Of a stretch of DNA of 64,000 nucleotides, positions 44,137-55,905 are shown one piece after another (position 1 is the stretch's first letter; every line of letters starts with the position of its first letter). The DNA is taken from contig VJWM01000259.1 of assembly GCA_010909165.1 (NCBI GenBank), positions 62,001-126,000 on the forward strand. The letters run 5' to 3'. The notes beneath the pieces were generated by a model. It was not told the DNA's origin. It worked only from the letters and a program-made list of their open reading frames with translations, and searched no databases. Source of the DNA: Anthoceros angustus (lineage: Eukaryota; Streptophyta; Anthocerotopsida; Anthocerotales; Anthocerotaceae). Both the position numbers and the translations under genes were made by a program.

Positions 44137-44167
<31 letters not shown>

Positions 44168-47100
44168 CATCTATCCAAGAGAGAGTTATGTTCCCTATGA
44201 GATCCATGAATTTGCCCTTTGTGTGCCCATAGATTGGTGCTTCTAAATGATGTTTATCCATCCCAAACATCCCATCGATGAACTAAGTAAATCTATTCCT
44301 TCAATGTTTACGTAATACTAATTTGTGAAGGAATTTTTATTGATTTTATTTATTATTTACCCTTTATTATTTTCTTACTAATATGGTTGTTTTCCTTGAT
44401 TTTTGAGATAAATTTTAATTCAAGAAAGTCTAATATGTATGCGGTTTTATTTGTCTTTTTGGATAATAAACTTGGAAGCGTGATGTTTACAAGTATCTTT
44501 CATATGTTTTGTTTTTGACCTTAGAGAGGTGTCTAACCCATAAAAATGCACCATTAGACTCTTGATAACTATGGAGTGAATAGAATATGAATATGCTTGC
44601 CTTTTCCAAGGCTATCACCTTTTATTGGTAGGAGGATATAGTGCCTTACCCACTTGGACATGTTAACACCTCATATGGGCCATGTGTGCATTTATGACCT
44701 CGGACCTTGTTTCACTTTTAATATATACTACTAGGCTATAAATGAGGGATCTGATCTATGTGCATGTTTTTTAAGGATGGGTTGGTTCCTTGTGGTTTAT
44801 CATTGGTAGGAATGGCTGCCCAATAGGATTATATAACTTGTGAGCCAGTGGTTGGATAGAGTTTACTACCCAATGAAATCCCTTCCCTCCAAACTTTGGT
44901 TGGGGTTTCTCCCTTCCCTCTCCTATGCTTAGCCTCTACCTTTGATGATTGTCATTCTCTCTACTGCTCCTGCCCTCTATTTGCGTGATCACCTTACTTA
45001 GCACCTTGGTCTCTTTGTCTCGTTGCCTCCCCAAGCTAGCCATGGCTACCAAGGTTGAACCTCTTTCTCCTCTCTTCTACTTCACTATGCAACCTTAGAT
45101 TAGTGGATGTACAATGGATCCCGTCTCACCAAGGATCCAGAAACGGGGCCGATGATCCCTTTTGGTGGTGAAGAAGGAAGGGGAGGGGTGTTGACCAACA
45201 TCTACTGTGCATCCAAGAAGCTAGACCTTGATTTGGTCATCTGGTCTAGTCTTCTAAACCTCAAGTTGTTTTTTCGGTATGATCTAGAAGCAGCTGGATA
45301 GATGACTCAATGACTGCTAGGGTTTGTGTCTTACGGATTCAAAATACTGGTTTGATCAACACAAGATACTTCGTGCTCCGGCAGGCTGACGTGGCTATGA
45401 ATGTGTCGTTGTTCGTGCTGCAATTTTTGTCTGGATGCCTCGTATTGGATGCATGTCGGAATCGTCATCCTTTGGGATCGACTCAAGGTCCCGCTTAGGT
45501 GAAGCATCAGCATCTTGCGTAGCTCATTGCCTGCATTGTGAGGATGTCGATGTTTGATACATGTAGCAAGGAATGACAGGTGGAGGACAACGTCTGCAGT
45601 TGAATGAGGAAAATAGGTGGTATCTCTTGTTGTTTGGCTTCACTGACGATCTACGAGCACAAGATTGCATGTGAATGGCTTCAAGATAGCATGGATAGAT
45701 ATTGTGCACGGATGCTCGCTTAAGCTTGCGGGGATGTCGATCTAGTTTTGCATATCGCGTTGCTACCACGGTTGGATGTACTGCTGTTGATCTTGTAAGA
45801 TTGCAGAATATTGGGAGTCCGCCGAGACAAGGGCCTCTTTGAATGGCGCTTTTGATCGGACGGGTTGGAGGATTGCTGGTTTTGCTCCTGCCGCCATCGC
45901 TCATGGATTGCTTGCTAGGAATGATTATCTCGGTTGAGGGTTCCACATGGCTGCGTGCTTGGAGCCATACAAAGTGGCGCGCAAGTGGTGCTGCAGCAAC
46001 GGGTTTTGCTTCCACGATGGCATTTGTCATTGCTTGCTGGAAATTGATGTCGTGCGCATAGCGACGTCTGCCACAGGTGGGTGCTGGATATGGGTGGATC
46101 GGACGGGGTTGTACGTCGATCTAAACGTGAGCAGGATGACCATGCGGCTACCGATTTGCTTGGTGACCGTCTCACGGAGAGGTGTGTCCGCGCCTCGGTG
46201 AGGATCGACTATGGGCAAGGAAAAATCATGGGGCCTGATTGTCTGGCCTCTTTTGGACGCGATTTTTGACCGGACGGGTTGGAGGATTGCTGGTTTTTCT
46301 CCTCACCGCCATCGCTCATGGATTGCTTTGGGAATGATGACCATATGGTTTGATGGTTCTGTGGCTGCCGATGCTTGGAGCCATACAAAGTGGCGCGCAA
46401 GCGGTGACGACCGATGGTTTTGCTACCACGGTGGATGTTCACCTTTGTTGGACGGGAATTGGTGTCTCTGTGGTGATTAGCATGATGTCTTCTGGTGCGG
46501 ATCTTGGATGGGCGGGATGGGTGGATCCAGACGGGGTTGTCGATCTAAAACTTGACCGGGATGGCCATGCTTGCCAATCCTTTTCTCCAACCAGGATCGG
46601 TGATCGGTGGTCTTGACCCAACGTGGGCTTGTGATGGTGGTAGCGTGCGGCGGAGAAAAGCGATCGGCAATAAAGCGCCGCTTGCTTACTGCGAGAATGC
46701 ATGAGGATCTGTAGTGATTGAGATTGGTGTAACTTGAAGAAAATGATACGGTGCTGTCTGCTGCAAGGAAGTGTGTGATGGGTGGTGAGCTTGAGAGAAA
46801 AAGATGCAGTGATGGTGCCGCCTATTGGTGACAATGATACCATGGGTATGTGATGATGGAGAATGCGATGTCGACGGTGGGCCACGGTTTGATTCTTTGC
46901 AAGGATGTGTATGAAATGTGGCCGGTGAGACTAGTGAGCCAAAAAAGCGATGCTCATCAAGTGGATGCACGCTGCTTGCTTTGCAAGCATACGAGGTATG
47001 TAATGGTTGAGACTCATGAGCGGCGGAGAAAAGCGATGTGAGGCTGTGGATGCACGTTGTATACTTGCGCAAGGATGCATGTGGGTGTTTGATGATTGAG

Positions 47101-47734
47101 AGATGAACGGCCTAGAGAAAATAATGCAAGCAATGATGCACACACACTTCTTTAAGGATGCATGTGGGTTTGTGATATTGAGGGCGGTCGGTTTGGAAAG
47201 AGAAAGCAGCATAGATAAACACTACTCCCCTACAAGGATGCTTGCGGTAAAGGTTTTGATAACTTACGGTGACATACCAACCATGGACCACATATGGTGA
47301 ACTAGTCATTGCTACTTTGACAACCACGAAATTAATGGTGACATGCATGATTTTTCTCTCTCATGAACGGCTGATGTTCCTATTTGCATCACAGTTGGTT
47401 GCTAGCATGCTGAAAAATGGAAGAGTGCTTATAGACATCTTGGTTCACTTCACACGATTCGATGTAGAATCTAACTACTTACCAAGTGAAATTGCGGACA
47501 CATTGCATGCCTTTACACAATCATCCGTGTGCACGCTACAAATGTGATATACTCATACCAAGGAGGGCGATCTTGGATCTCTCACACATGGGGTTGCTTA
47601 CAATTAGGAGACCTATGGTGCGAACGGAAAATCCTTCCACAGGATTCGATTTTAAAATATATCTCTAAGCATGACTTTGCTTGAAATGACGGCTAGGTCG
47701 ACTTACACATGTAGTCTAGGAAATCTATCTATCT
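44125..47734 (+). repeat. 3.5 kb tandem unit, copy U1
   Basis: First unit of the array. Order: TATC microsatellite (44137-44170), AT-rich block to about 44870, pyrimidine-rich block, a conserved short ORF start (45042), two related blocks (45845-46190 and 46255-46560), degenerate 80-85 bp repeats (46690-47240), and an end block with AAATATATCTCTAA (47656) and GTAGTCTAGGAAATC (47711). It resembles no gene family I know. The end block joins directly to the next TATC tract, which is split by an insertion. Confidence 0.9.
46690..47240 (+). repeat. Degenerate 80-85 bp tandem repeats inside the unit
   Basis: Recurring text of the form AAGGATGCATGTGGGT, TGATGATTGAGA, GAGAAAA and GATGCAC, at spacings of about 84 bp (47067 and 47150) and 80 bp (to 47231). 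Present in every full unit (e.g. 54895-55440 and 58430-58980) with differing indels. Confidence 0.65.
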
Positions 47735-48262
47735 TGTTACATCTTGGTTTGGTCACCAAGAATCCTTTCAACCTTTCTTTGGGTTTAGAAAGTCTGCGGT
47801 TCAAATCTCTTGTGGATTAATCATGCTGGTGGTGTTCACAAATGTGTTGGACTCACTAAGGTTGGAAATTGGCTTGGTTTTATTATTTCTCCTTTATTAT
47901 TTTGGGCTAACACATATGGTTTGATCCCCTTCTTGCTTTTGAGATGATTGCTTCCATTGTCCCCCCTCATTCATGAATTCAATTGCACGATAGCGCGGTT
48001 CTTGTGGTGGATGGATGGCACCCTCCCATCTTCTGGAGGTCCTCTCATTCAACGATTGGTGCAAGCTTGCCAATTCGAGGATGATGAAGGGATGAAGCTT
48101 CTTCAAACCATTGAGCGTAACTTGGAGCAATGTGTCAATGACGTATGCACAAGCAGTTGACGAGGAAAGAGTTCGGATTGCCAAGGCTCAAGGTTGCACG
48201 GTCGGCATGAGCTGGCCCATGCTTCACAGGGCAGATTCAACCATCAGCTTCCCCACGCCAAC

Positions 48263-49430
48263 ATGGCGGAGGAGGACCGCACCTTCATGCGAATATGTCG
48301 CCCAAGCACAAGCGATTACAGCAGACGGCGAGGGTTTCCTCTCATGAGCGATGTCCCATTCCTCTTGTTGCACCTAGGGACATTGAGGTGATTGTGCTGC
48401 CATCTCCACAAGATGTGGGTGGCTCTAACCTCTCTTACTTGGCACCTTCACTCAAACTTTTCAAGTCCTTTGTAGGCTAAGTGATGAAGAAATGGCGGAT
48501 TTGTTTGTGAAGGCGAGGATGGAAATGTGGCTTGGGCTTTTGCAGTAACAGCCCCGGATCTTGCTTTGATGCTACCAAATGCACTGAGATGATGTTGTGT
48601 AGGGTAAAGGCTCGTGGCCGGTGGCCAGCGGGAAGGATGACAAAACATGGTGGAATTGGCTCAGCCTTACATCAAATGCATCCGCCAAGATTTGTTGAAG
48701 TGATGGTAGGGCTGCACAATGGCGAAATCATCTAGTTTGACCAAGCCCTCGTTCATGGTACAACATTTGGATGAGTTCTTTCGGCGAGCCTCCGTGTTCA
48801 ATGCTTGCCTTCACGGCATTCGAATGCTGGCCAAAACCGTGATTGTGTGAAAGCCCACATTTCCTTCATGTATGTACGTGAAATGATCTTTGGATGTGCT
48901 GCGCATTTGCCACTAACCCCACCAAAGGCTCCTTGTTGCATTCCACGGATCAGCAAACTCATGATAGAAAATGATCAAGCCTCCTTCCTTCACACGGAAG
49001 AATGCGATCGTTTGATGAAACAGAGTTGAGGTCCAATCAAAAATCCTATCATAAGGCAAAGTCCATGGGGACAAGCACGAAAAAGTCCTCACGGAGGCAC
49101 GTGGCAATAGGCAAGGTGGCCCTATGATGCACAATAGGTTTTCTAACAAATATGCTAGCCACTACTATCGCAAAGAAGACTCTCCTATGGCTCGGACATT
49201 GTTGCTTAGCTCTCCAAGACATCCGCACCCTCCTTCCAACACACATGGTGACTGGCACCCAGCCTCTTCTACCTCTAAGCCTCCTAGTGGACTACGGGAA
49301 TCAAACTCGTGATTTTTGTAAGTTCGATGACCCTCTTTTCTTCGTTGTCACGCTAATTTTTCCTTGGTTGCCTTTTCGGGTGTCATCACGATGATCGTGC
49401 TGATCGCATGTTGCTTTTGACATGGCAGAA
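48263..49430 (+). pseudogene. N-terminal region of the RT protein, unassigned
   Basis: Frame pieces in order: MAEEDRTFM (48263), RDIEVIVLPSPQDV and SYLAPSLKLFKSFVG (48295-48480), DEEMADLFVKARMEMWLG (48483-48536), CFDATKCTEMMLCRVKARGR (48555-48615), PPRFVEVMVGLHNGEI (48682-48732), SFMYVREMIFGCAAHLPL (48862-48915), HTEECDRLM (48991-49017), NRFSNKYASHYYRKEDSPM (49130-49188) and DWHPASS (49252-49272). About four frameshifts separate them. The order is collinear with the RT domain, so I read it as one gene. No catalytic motif is recognised. His- and Cys-containing segments could bind metal, a guess. Confidence 0.5.
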
Positions 49431-49437
49431 TGGCAAT

Positions 49438-50970
49438 TAGTGAAGCATGCACCGATACCAATCTGGTTTCGTTCACGTTGTCTTTGTAATAGACTTTTGG
49501 AACATTTGCAAGTGAAAAGTTGCTGACCAAGCTACTAACATGCTTGGTGATGCCTCCATCGACTAGTCTTGGAAACTACCTTTGGATGGAGACATGTTGC
49601 CTCCTTGAGGCAAGAGGTGTACAAGCCTCGGAAAGTTTTTGTGGATTTTCTTTTGAAGGATTGTGTGCGAGACACTTGCGTGCCCATCACAAAAGCGCTT
49701 AAGCTTTTGTGGATCCTTTGACCATGGATCCCAATGATGGGGTGGCTCATGTTACCTGATTGTGCTCGTGAGGGACCGTAACCTCCAAGCACAACTCGTT
49801 ATGGGACTGAACCAGATCCCCTTGCCTCCCTCAACGTCCACGATCTTGTGGAAGTGTTGGATTCTTTTGCACAACTTGTGGAAATTTTCTTGGCACATGG
49901 GTGCAATCTGTTGATGAGCATGTTTTTTGGCCCAAAATTGCGTTCACAGTGCTTCCAATCTTTGAGACAAGCCAAAAACAAAGGCTTTGGTCCCATGGTA
50001 GGACTCATGTTGGAAAATTCATGCGCCGGGATGAGCTCTCATGGCTCCTTAACCACCTCTATTGTTCGCCTTGATAAAGCCAACACCGCTTTCAATGCAC
50101 CTTCTATCGAAATGTGCCTTGAAAAGACTTTGTGATCCGGACTTTTCACCCGGCTGGAAAATGGCACTTGGTTGCCTATCTCACATATCCGGTAACATTC
50201 AATTGTGAAGCATGCACCGATACCAATCTGGTTTCGTTCACGTTGTCTTTGTAATAATTTTGGAACATTTGCAAGTGAAAAGTTGCTGACCAAGCTACTA
50301 ACATGCTTGGTGATGCCTCCTTGATGCACTAGTCTTGGAAACTACCTTTGGATGGAGACATGTTGCCTCCTTGAGGCAAGAGGTGTACAAGCCTCGGAAA
50401 GTTTTTGTGGATTTTCTTTTGAACACGGAGATAGTGTGTGAGACACTTGCGTGCCCATCACAAAAGCTTCAAGCTTTTGTGGATCCTTTGACCATGGATC
50501 CCAATGATGGGGTGGCTCATGTTCCAGCGATTGTGCTCGTGAGGGACCGTAACCTCCAAGCACAACTCAAGATGGGATCAGATCCCCTTGCCTCCCTCAA
50601 CGTCCCCGATCGTGGAGTGTTGGATTCTTTTGCACAACTTGTGGAAATTTTCTTAGCACATGGGTGCAATCTGTTAGATGAGCATGTCTTTTTGGCTCAA
50701 AATTGGCTGCGTTCACAGTGCTTCCAATCTTTGAGACAAGCCAAAAAACAAAGGCTTTGGTCCCATGGTAGGATTCATGTGCTGAAAAACTCATGCGCAA
50801 GGGATGAGCTCTCATGGCTCCTTAACCACCTCTATTGTTCGCCTTGATAAAGCCAACACCACTCTTTCAATGCACCTTCTATGTCGAAATGTGCCTTGAA
50901 AAGACTTTGTGATCCGGACTTTTCACCCGGTGGCTGGCACTTGCCTATCTCACATATCTGAGTAACATTC
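49438..50970 (+). repeat. 767 bp direct duplication within the RT gene
   Basis: 49438-50205 and 50206-50970 are near-identical direct copies (both with GTGAAGCATGCACCGATACC, YRWMEICC-like text, GGATCCTTTGACCATGG, RDRNLQAQ). The junction at about 50200 shows a shared CAATT. Each copy encodes the region upstream of the palm: VFVDFLL, DPLTMDPNDGVAHVPAI, LDSFAQLVEIFLAHGCNLL, FLAQNWLRSQCFQSLRQAK (second copy, frame 50335-50847). Confidence 0.9.
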
Positions 50971-52215
50971 AATTCCAATGGAAAGCATACTCCGAGATTC
51001 CGGTGGACCAAGACTTTGGTCTCCCTACCTCATGGGAATTTTTAAACAGCATAAATTGAAGCACGGTGGTTAACCAATGGACATGATTGTGTGTGTTCTC
51101 TATCTTGTGGACCTACTCACATTTGCCACAAATCTTATTATTCCAATTTTAAGGGATTGGACCCTTGGGCTTCAAGAGGGCTATAAAACCTACTTGGAGT
51201 GGATACCTCAATGTTTTGGATCACGGAATCCGTGGGTGGCAATCAATCTCCCGCTAAAATACATTCCATTTTAGTCGCGGATATTACGCGATGCTATGAG
51301 GCTATTCCCACACAAGGGAAGACTCCTTGCTGAAGCCATGGCTTTTGTCTTAAAAGGCATACACTCATGTCAACACGTGAGCAAAACTAAAACCTTATGG
51401 GTGAAATACTCATTCACATAAGGCTTTTGTGATTACAAGTGGGTTTATGATACACCTAGTTGCACCCGGACCATGGATCCCTCTCCCATACGAGACTCCT
51501 AAGTCTCCACTTATGGCTTATGCGCAATGTCCACTTGAAACCACTGGTTGCAAACCTCGGGCATCCCAATGGGCTTTTCATGCTCTCCACTTTGGTGCAA
51601 CTTGTACTTCTTCTCCTATGAATGCCGCTTCATTCAACGCCTTACGACTAGGAAGAAATCTAATGGCACTTCAAAGCTAGAAGATACATTGATGATATCT
51701 GCTGGCTCAACGCCACCTCGCTCACAATTCTTGGACCCTAATGCTAAGCGTGATCCACGAATCCCTATTGGATCTACCCCTCCACATTGTTGAAATCCAA
51801 CAAGAGGTGGATGAAACTTACCTAGCGAGGGCATCACACTTGGAAAGTCGGCCCACTTTCTAAACATGCAAATTCATATTGAGGATCCCATCCTTGGAAT
51901 TTATAAGACCTATAAGTTGACAAGCGAAGGGCTCTCCCATTCAAATATGCACAATACATCCACTTGAACTCTAATAGACCAATTGCCAAGCATACAATGT
52001 AATTGTGTCTCAAGTGTTCCCTATCCTCTATGTATCTAGTGAGGCCTCACTAGCCTACATAGAACTCATGGAACTTATTAAAGCCTTCATCAACAATGGC
52101 TTTAGGAACACAAGCTTAAAACCATTGTTAAAAATGCTTAATGCTTGGAACCTTCCACGGTCTTAAGTTCCCAATTGAGGATCTTGTTAGCATGTTCAAT
52201 TAATTTCCCACATAA
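50971..52215 (+). pseudogene. Reverse transcriptase domain, non-gypsy type
   Basis: Upstream, LYLVDLLTFATNLIIPILRD and GLQEGYKTYLEWIPQCFG (51077-51274). Palm motif A is DITRCYEAIP (51280-51309, catalytic Asp at 51280). Motif B is GIPMGFSCSPLWCN (51560-51601), then LYFFSYECRFIQRL. Motif C is FKARRYIDDICWLN (51670-51711) with YIDD at 51685-51696. After it, RALPFKYAQYIHLNSNRPI (51927-51983) and a segment FPIEDLVSMF near 52173. The Gly-rich GIPMG and RYIDD are unlike gypsy (FLDD) or Copia (YVDD with integrase upstream) and recall Penelope or telomerase-related RTs, but the class is undecided. All three Asp of the triad are retained despite frameshifts between motifs. Confidence 0.75.
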
Positions 52216-52414
52216 CTTCTCTCTATGGGATGGTTAGATAGATTTATGTATATGATGCTTCATGCATCATGTTTTTTCTGTCATTTTATTACAATTATAT
52301 TTCCTTTTGGCGATTATGGTATACAAATATCCTTGGATCAAGGGCATTTGTATACCTCATTTACCCGATCCAAAAAGGAATATATTTGTAAATTCAACCA
52401 CGGAGAGTGGAGGG

Positions 52415-55400
52415 TATCTATCTATCTATCTATCCATCTATCCAAGAGAGAGTTATGTTCCCTATGAGATCCATGAATTTGCCCTTTGTGTGCCCATAGA
52501 TTGGTGCTTCTAAATGATGTTTATCCATCCCAAACATCCCATCGATGAACTAAGTAAATCTATTCCTTCAATGTTTACGTAATACTAATTTGTGAAGGAA
52601 TTTTTATTGATTTTATTTATTATTTACCCTTTATTATTTTCTTACTAATATGGTTGTTTTCCTTGATTTTTGAGATAAATTTTAATTCAAGATAGTCTAA
52701 TATGTATGCGGGTTTTATTTGTCTTTTTGGATAATAAACTTGGAAGTGATGTTTACAAGTATCTTTCATATGTTTTGTTTTTGACCTTAGAGGTGTCTAA
52801 CCCATAAAAATGCACCATTAGACTCTTGATAACTATGGAGTGAATAGAATATGAATATGCTTGCCTTTTTCCAATGGCTATCACCTTTTAATGGTAGAAG
52901 GACATAGTGCCTTACCCACTTGGGCATATTAACACCTCATATGGGCCATGTGTACATTTATGACCTCGGACCTTGTTTCACTTTTAATATATACTACTAG
53001 GCTATAAATGAGGGATCGACCTATGTGCATGTTTGTTAAAGATGGGTTGATTCCTTGTGGGTTATCATTGGTAGGAATGGCTGCCCAATAGGATTATATA
53101 ACTTGAGCGATGGTTGGATAGAATTTGCTACCCAATGAAATCCCTTCCCTCAAACTTTGGTTGGGGTTCCTCCCTTCCTCTCCTATGCTTAGCCTCTACC
53201 TTTGATGATTGTCATTCTCTCTATTGCTCGCCTCTATTTGCGTGATCACCTTACTTAGTACCTTGGTCTCTTTGTCGCGTTGCCTCCCCAAGCTAGCCAT
53301 GGCTACCAAGGTTGAACCTTTTCTCCTCTCTTTTACTTCACTATGCAACCTTAGAATTAGTGGATGTGCAATGGATCCCGTCTCACCAAGGATCCAACGG
53401 GCCGATGATCCCTTTTGGTGGCTGAAGAAGGAAGGGGAGGTGTTGACCAACACCATCTGTGCATCCAAGAAGCTAGACCTTGATTTGGTCATCTGGTCTA
53501 GTCTTCTAAACCTCAAGTTGTTTTTTCGGTATGATCTAGAAGCATGGATAGATGACTCAATGCTAGGGTTTGTGTCTTACAGTTCAAAATACCGGTTTGA
53601 TCAACACAAGATACTCGTGCTCCGTGATGGTGCTATGAATGTGTCGTTGTTCGCTGCAATTTTTGTCCGGATGCCTCGTATTGGATGCATGTCTTTGGAA
53701 TCGTCATCCTTTGGGATCTTGACTCAAGGTCACTTAGGTGAAGCATCAGCATCTTGCGTGGTTTGATCGCATTTGTGAGGCCCGTGATGTTTGATACATG
53801 TAGCAAGGAATGCGGTGGCTGGGAGGACAACGTCGCAGTTGAATGATGAAAATAGGTGGTATCGTTTGGCTTCACTAGACGATCTGAGATTGCATGTGAA
53901 TGGCTTCAAGATAGCATGCGAGATAGATATTGTGCTACGGATGCTCAAGCTAGCCATTGGGATGTCGATCTAGTTTTGCATATCGCGTTGCTACCACGGT
54001 TGGATGTACCTGCTGACATCTTTAAGATTACCTTTGGAATATTGGGAGTCCGCCGAGGACAAGGGCCTCTTTGGACGCGCTTTTGATCGGACGGTTGGGG
54101 CCGCTGTTTTGCTGCTCCCTGCGCCATCGCTCATGGATTGCTTGCTAGGAATCATTATCTCGGTTGAGGGTTCCTTGTGGCTCTTGTGGAGCCACAAAGT
54201 GGGCGCGTGCAAGTGGTCTGCAGGCAACCTGGTTTTGCTTCCACGATGGGCTATTTCTTTCAAGAAATTGATGTCGTCGGTGCATAGCACGACGTCTTTG
54301 ACTGGTGGGTGCTGGATGCGTGGGTGGATCCAGACGGGTTGTCGATCTAAAACGTGAGCAGGATGACCATGCTACGATAATTTGCTTGGTGACCGTCTCA
54401 CGGAGAGGTGTGTCTCGCCTCAGGCGAGGATCGACTATGGGCAAGAAAAAGGTCAAATGGGGCGGTGATTATTGTCTGGCAGCCTCTTTTGGGCGATTTT
54501 AAGACGGGTTGGAGGATTGCTGGTTTTACCTCCGCCGCTCATGGATTGCTTGCGGGAATGATGACCATATGGTTTGATGGTTACTCATGGCACCCGATGC
54601 TTGGAGCCATACAAGTGGCGCCTAAGCGGTGAGACGACCCGATGGTTTTGCTACCACGGTGGATGTTCACCGATCCGGAATTGGTGTCTGTGGTGATTAG
54701 CATGATGTCTTTCCCGGTGGATCTTGGATGGGCGGATGGGTGGATCCAGACGGGTTGTCGATCTAAAACTTGACCGGGATATCATGCTCCAATCCTTTAT
54801 CCTGGGATCTGTGATGTGGCTGTCCGCAAGTGGGCTTGTGATGGTTGGCGTGCGGCTGGAGAAAAGCGATCTGGCAATAAACGCACGTTGCTTACATGAG
54901 CATGAGGATGTGTAGTGATTGAGATTGGTGCAACTTGATGAGAAAATGATACATGGTAGTCTGCTGCAAGGAAGTGTGTGATGGCAGACCGGTGAGCGAC
55001 TTGGAGAGAAAAGATGCGTGGGTGCCATCTGTGGTGACAATGATACATGGGTGTGTGATGATGGAGGCTGATCGATGGGCCACTTGTTTGTTCTTTAAGG
55101 ATGTGTATGAAATTAAGGCCACTGAGACTAGTGAGCGGCCAGAAAAAAGCGATGCTCATCAAGTGGATGCACTTCGCAAGCATACAGGTAGGATAATGGT
55201 TGAGACTCATGGCCGGAGAAAAGCGATGTAATGTGGATGCACGTTGTATACTTGCAAGGATGCATGTGGGTGTTTGATGATTGAGACCGATGAACGGCCT
55301 AGAAAACAATGCAAGCAATGATGCACACTCGCTTGCGCAAGGATGCATGTGGGTTTGTGATATTGAGACGGTCAGCTTGGAGAGAAAACAAAGCTATAGA

Positions 55401-55905
55401 TGCACACTACTCCTTGCTACAAGGATGCTTGTAAAGGTTTTTGATAACTTACGGTGACATACCAACCATGGACCACAATGGTGAACTAGTCATTACTGCT
55501 AACAACCACGACGAAATTAATGGTGACATGCATGATTTTCTCTCTCATGAACATGATGTTCCTATTTGCTGTTGATCACGGTTGCTAGCATGCTGAAAAA
55601 TGGAAGAGTGCTTATAGACATCTTGGTTCACTTCCCTCGATTCGATGTAGGTCTCTAACTACTTACCAACCACGGGGAAATTGCGGACACATTGCATGCC
55701 TTTACACAATCATCCGTGTGCACGCTACAAATGTGATATACTCATACCAATGGAGGGGCATCGGATCTCTCTCACACATGGGGTTGCTTACGAATTAGGA
55801 GACCTATGGTAACTTCGGAAAATCCTTCCGATTGGATTTTAAAATATATCTCTAAACAGCAGCTTTGCTTGAAATGGCTAGGCCAGGTATACATTTATGC
55901 GATGT
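52415..55905 (+). repeat. 3.5 kb tandem unit, copy U2
   Basis: Starts in the TATC tract (52415-52440), with the AT-rich block to about 53130, a conserved ORF start at 53299, repeats and the end block. Over the first 750 bp it is almost identical to the other units; beyond that small indels accumulate. Confidence 0.92.
53299..53766 (+). CDS. Hypothetical 155-residue ORF of the tandem unit
   Basis: The longest open version of a frame shared by the units: ATG in GCCATGGCT context, MATKVEPFLLSFTSL, then CAMDPVSPRIQ, ADDPFWWLKKEGEVLTNTI, ASKKLDLDLVIWSSLLNLKL and FFRYDLEAWIDDSM. The block DPVSP to IDDSM is also open in U5 (61221-61457) with few amino-acid changes, while U1, U3 and U6 differ by indels. 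No domain recognised. Whether it is translated is unknown; a decayed duplicated gene fragment is equally likely. Confidence 0.3.
   Translation: MATKVEPFLLSFTSLCNLRISGCAMDPVSPRIQRADDPFWWLKKEGEVLTNTICASKKLDLDLVIWSSLLNLKLFFRYDLEAWIDDSMLGFVSYSSKYRFDQHKILVLRDGAMNVSLFAAIFVRMPRIGCMSLESSSFGILTQGHLGEASASCVV

Larger units (their letters stand above)
47735..52414 (+). mobile_element. 4.68 kb insertion carrying a non-LTR-like RT
   Basis: The sequence between the split TATC tract (ending about 47734, resuming about 52415) is absent from the other units. It codes on the + strand for pieces of one long protein with RT palm motifs (51280-51711), preceded by an unassigned N-terminal region from about 48100. 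There are no LTRs, no polypurine tract and no gag. The 3' end is AT-rich (52200-52414) without an obvious poly-A tail. I see no clear GIY-YIG or AP endonuclease domain. Insertion within the microsatellite suggests sequence-preferring integration. Confidence 0.65.

Noticed and set aside
44137-44175. TATC microsatellite as a functional element
   Set aside because: A simple repeat variable in length between units; only its role as the insertion site is noted.
44125-47734. Tandem unit as rDNA spacer or rRNA gene
   Set aside because: No recognisable 18S, 5.8S, 25S or 5S sequence in any unit.
47950-48200. Separate small gene before the RT protein
   Set aside because: Text such as DEERVRIAKAQG is collinear with the RT gene and lacks its own start context; treated as part of, or leader to, the RT element.
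52225-52513. Frames spanning the end of the RT element into unit U2
   Set aside because: They cross the insertion boundary and the TATC tract (YLSIYLSI), so they are chance frames. No GIY-YIG motif could be confirmed.
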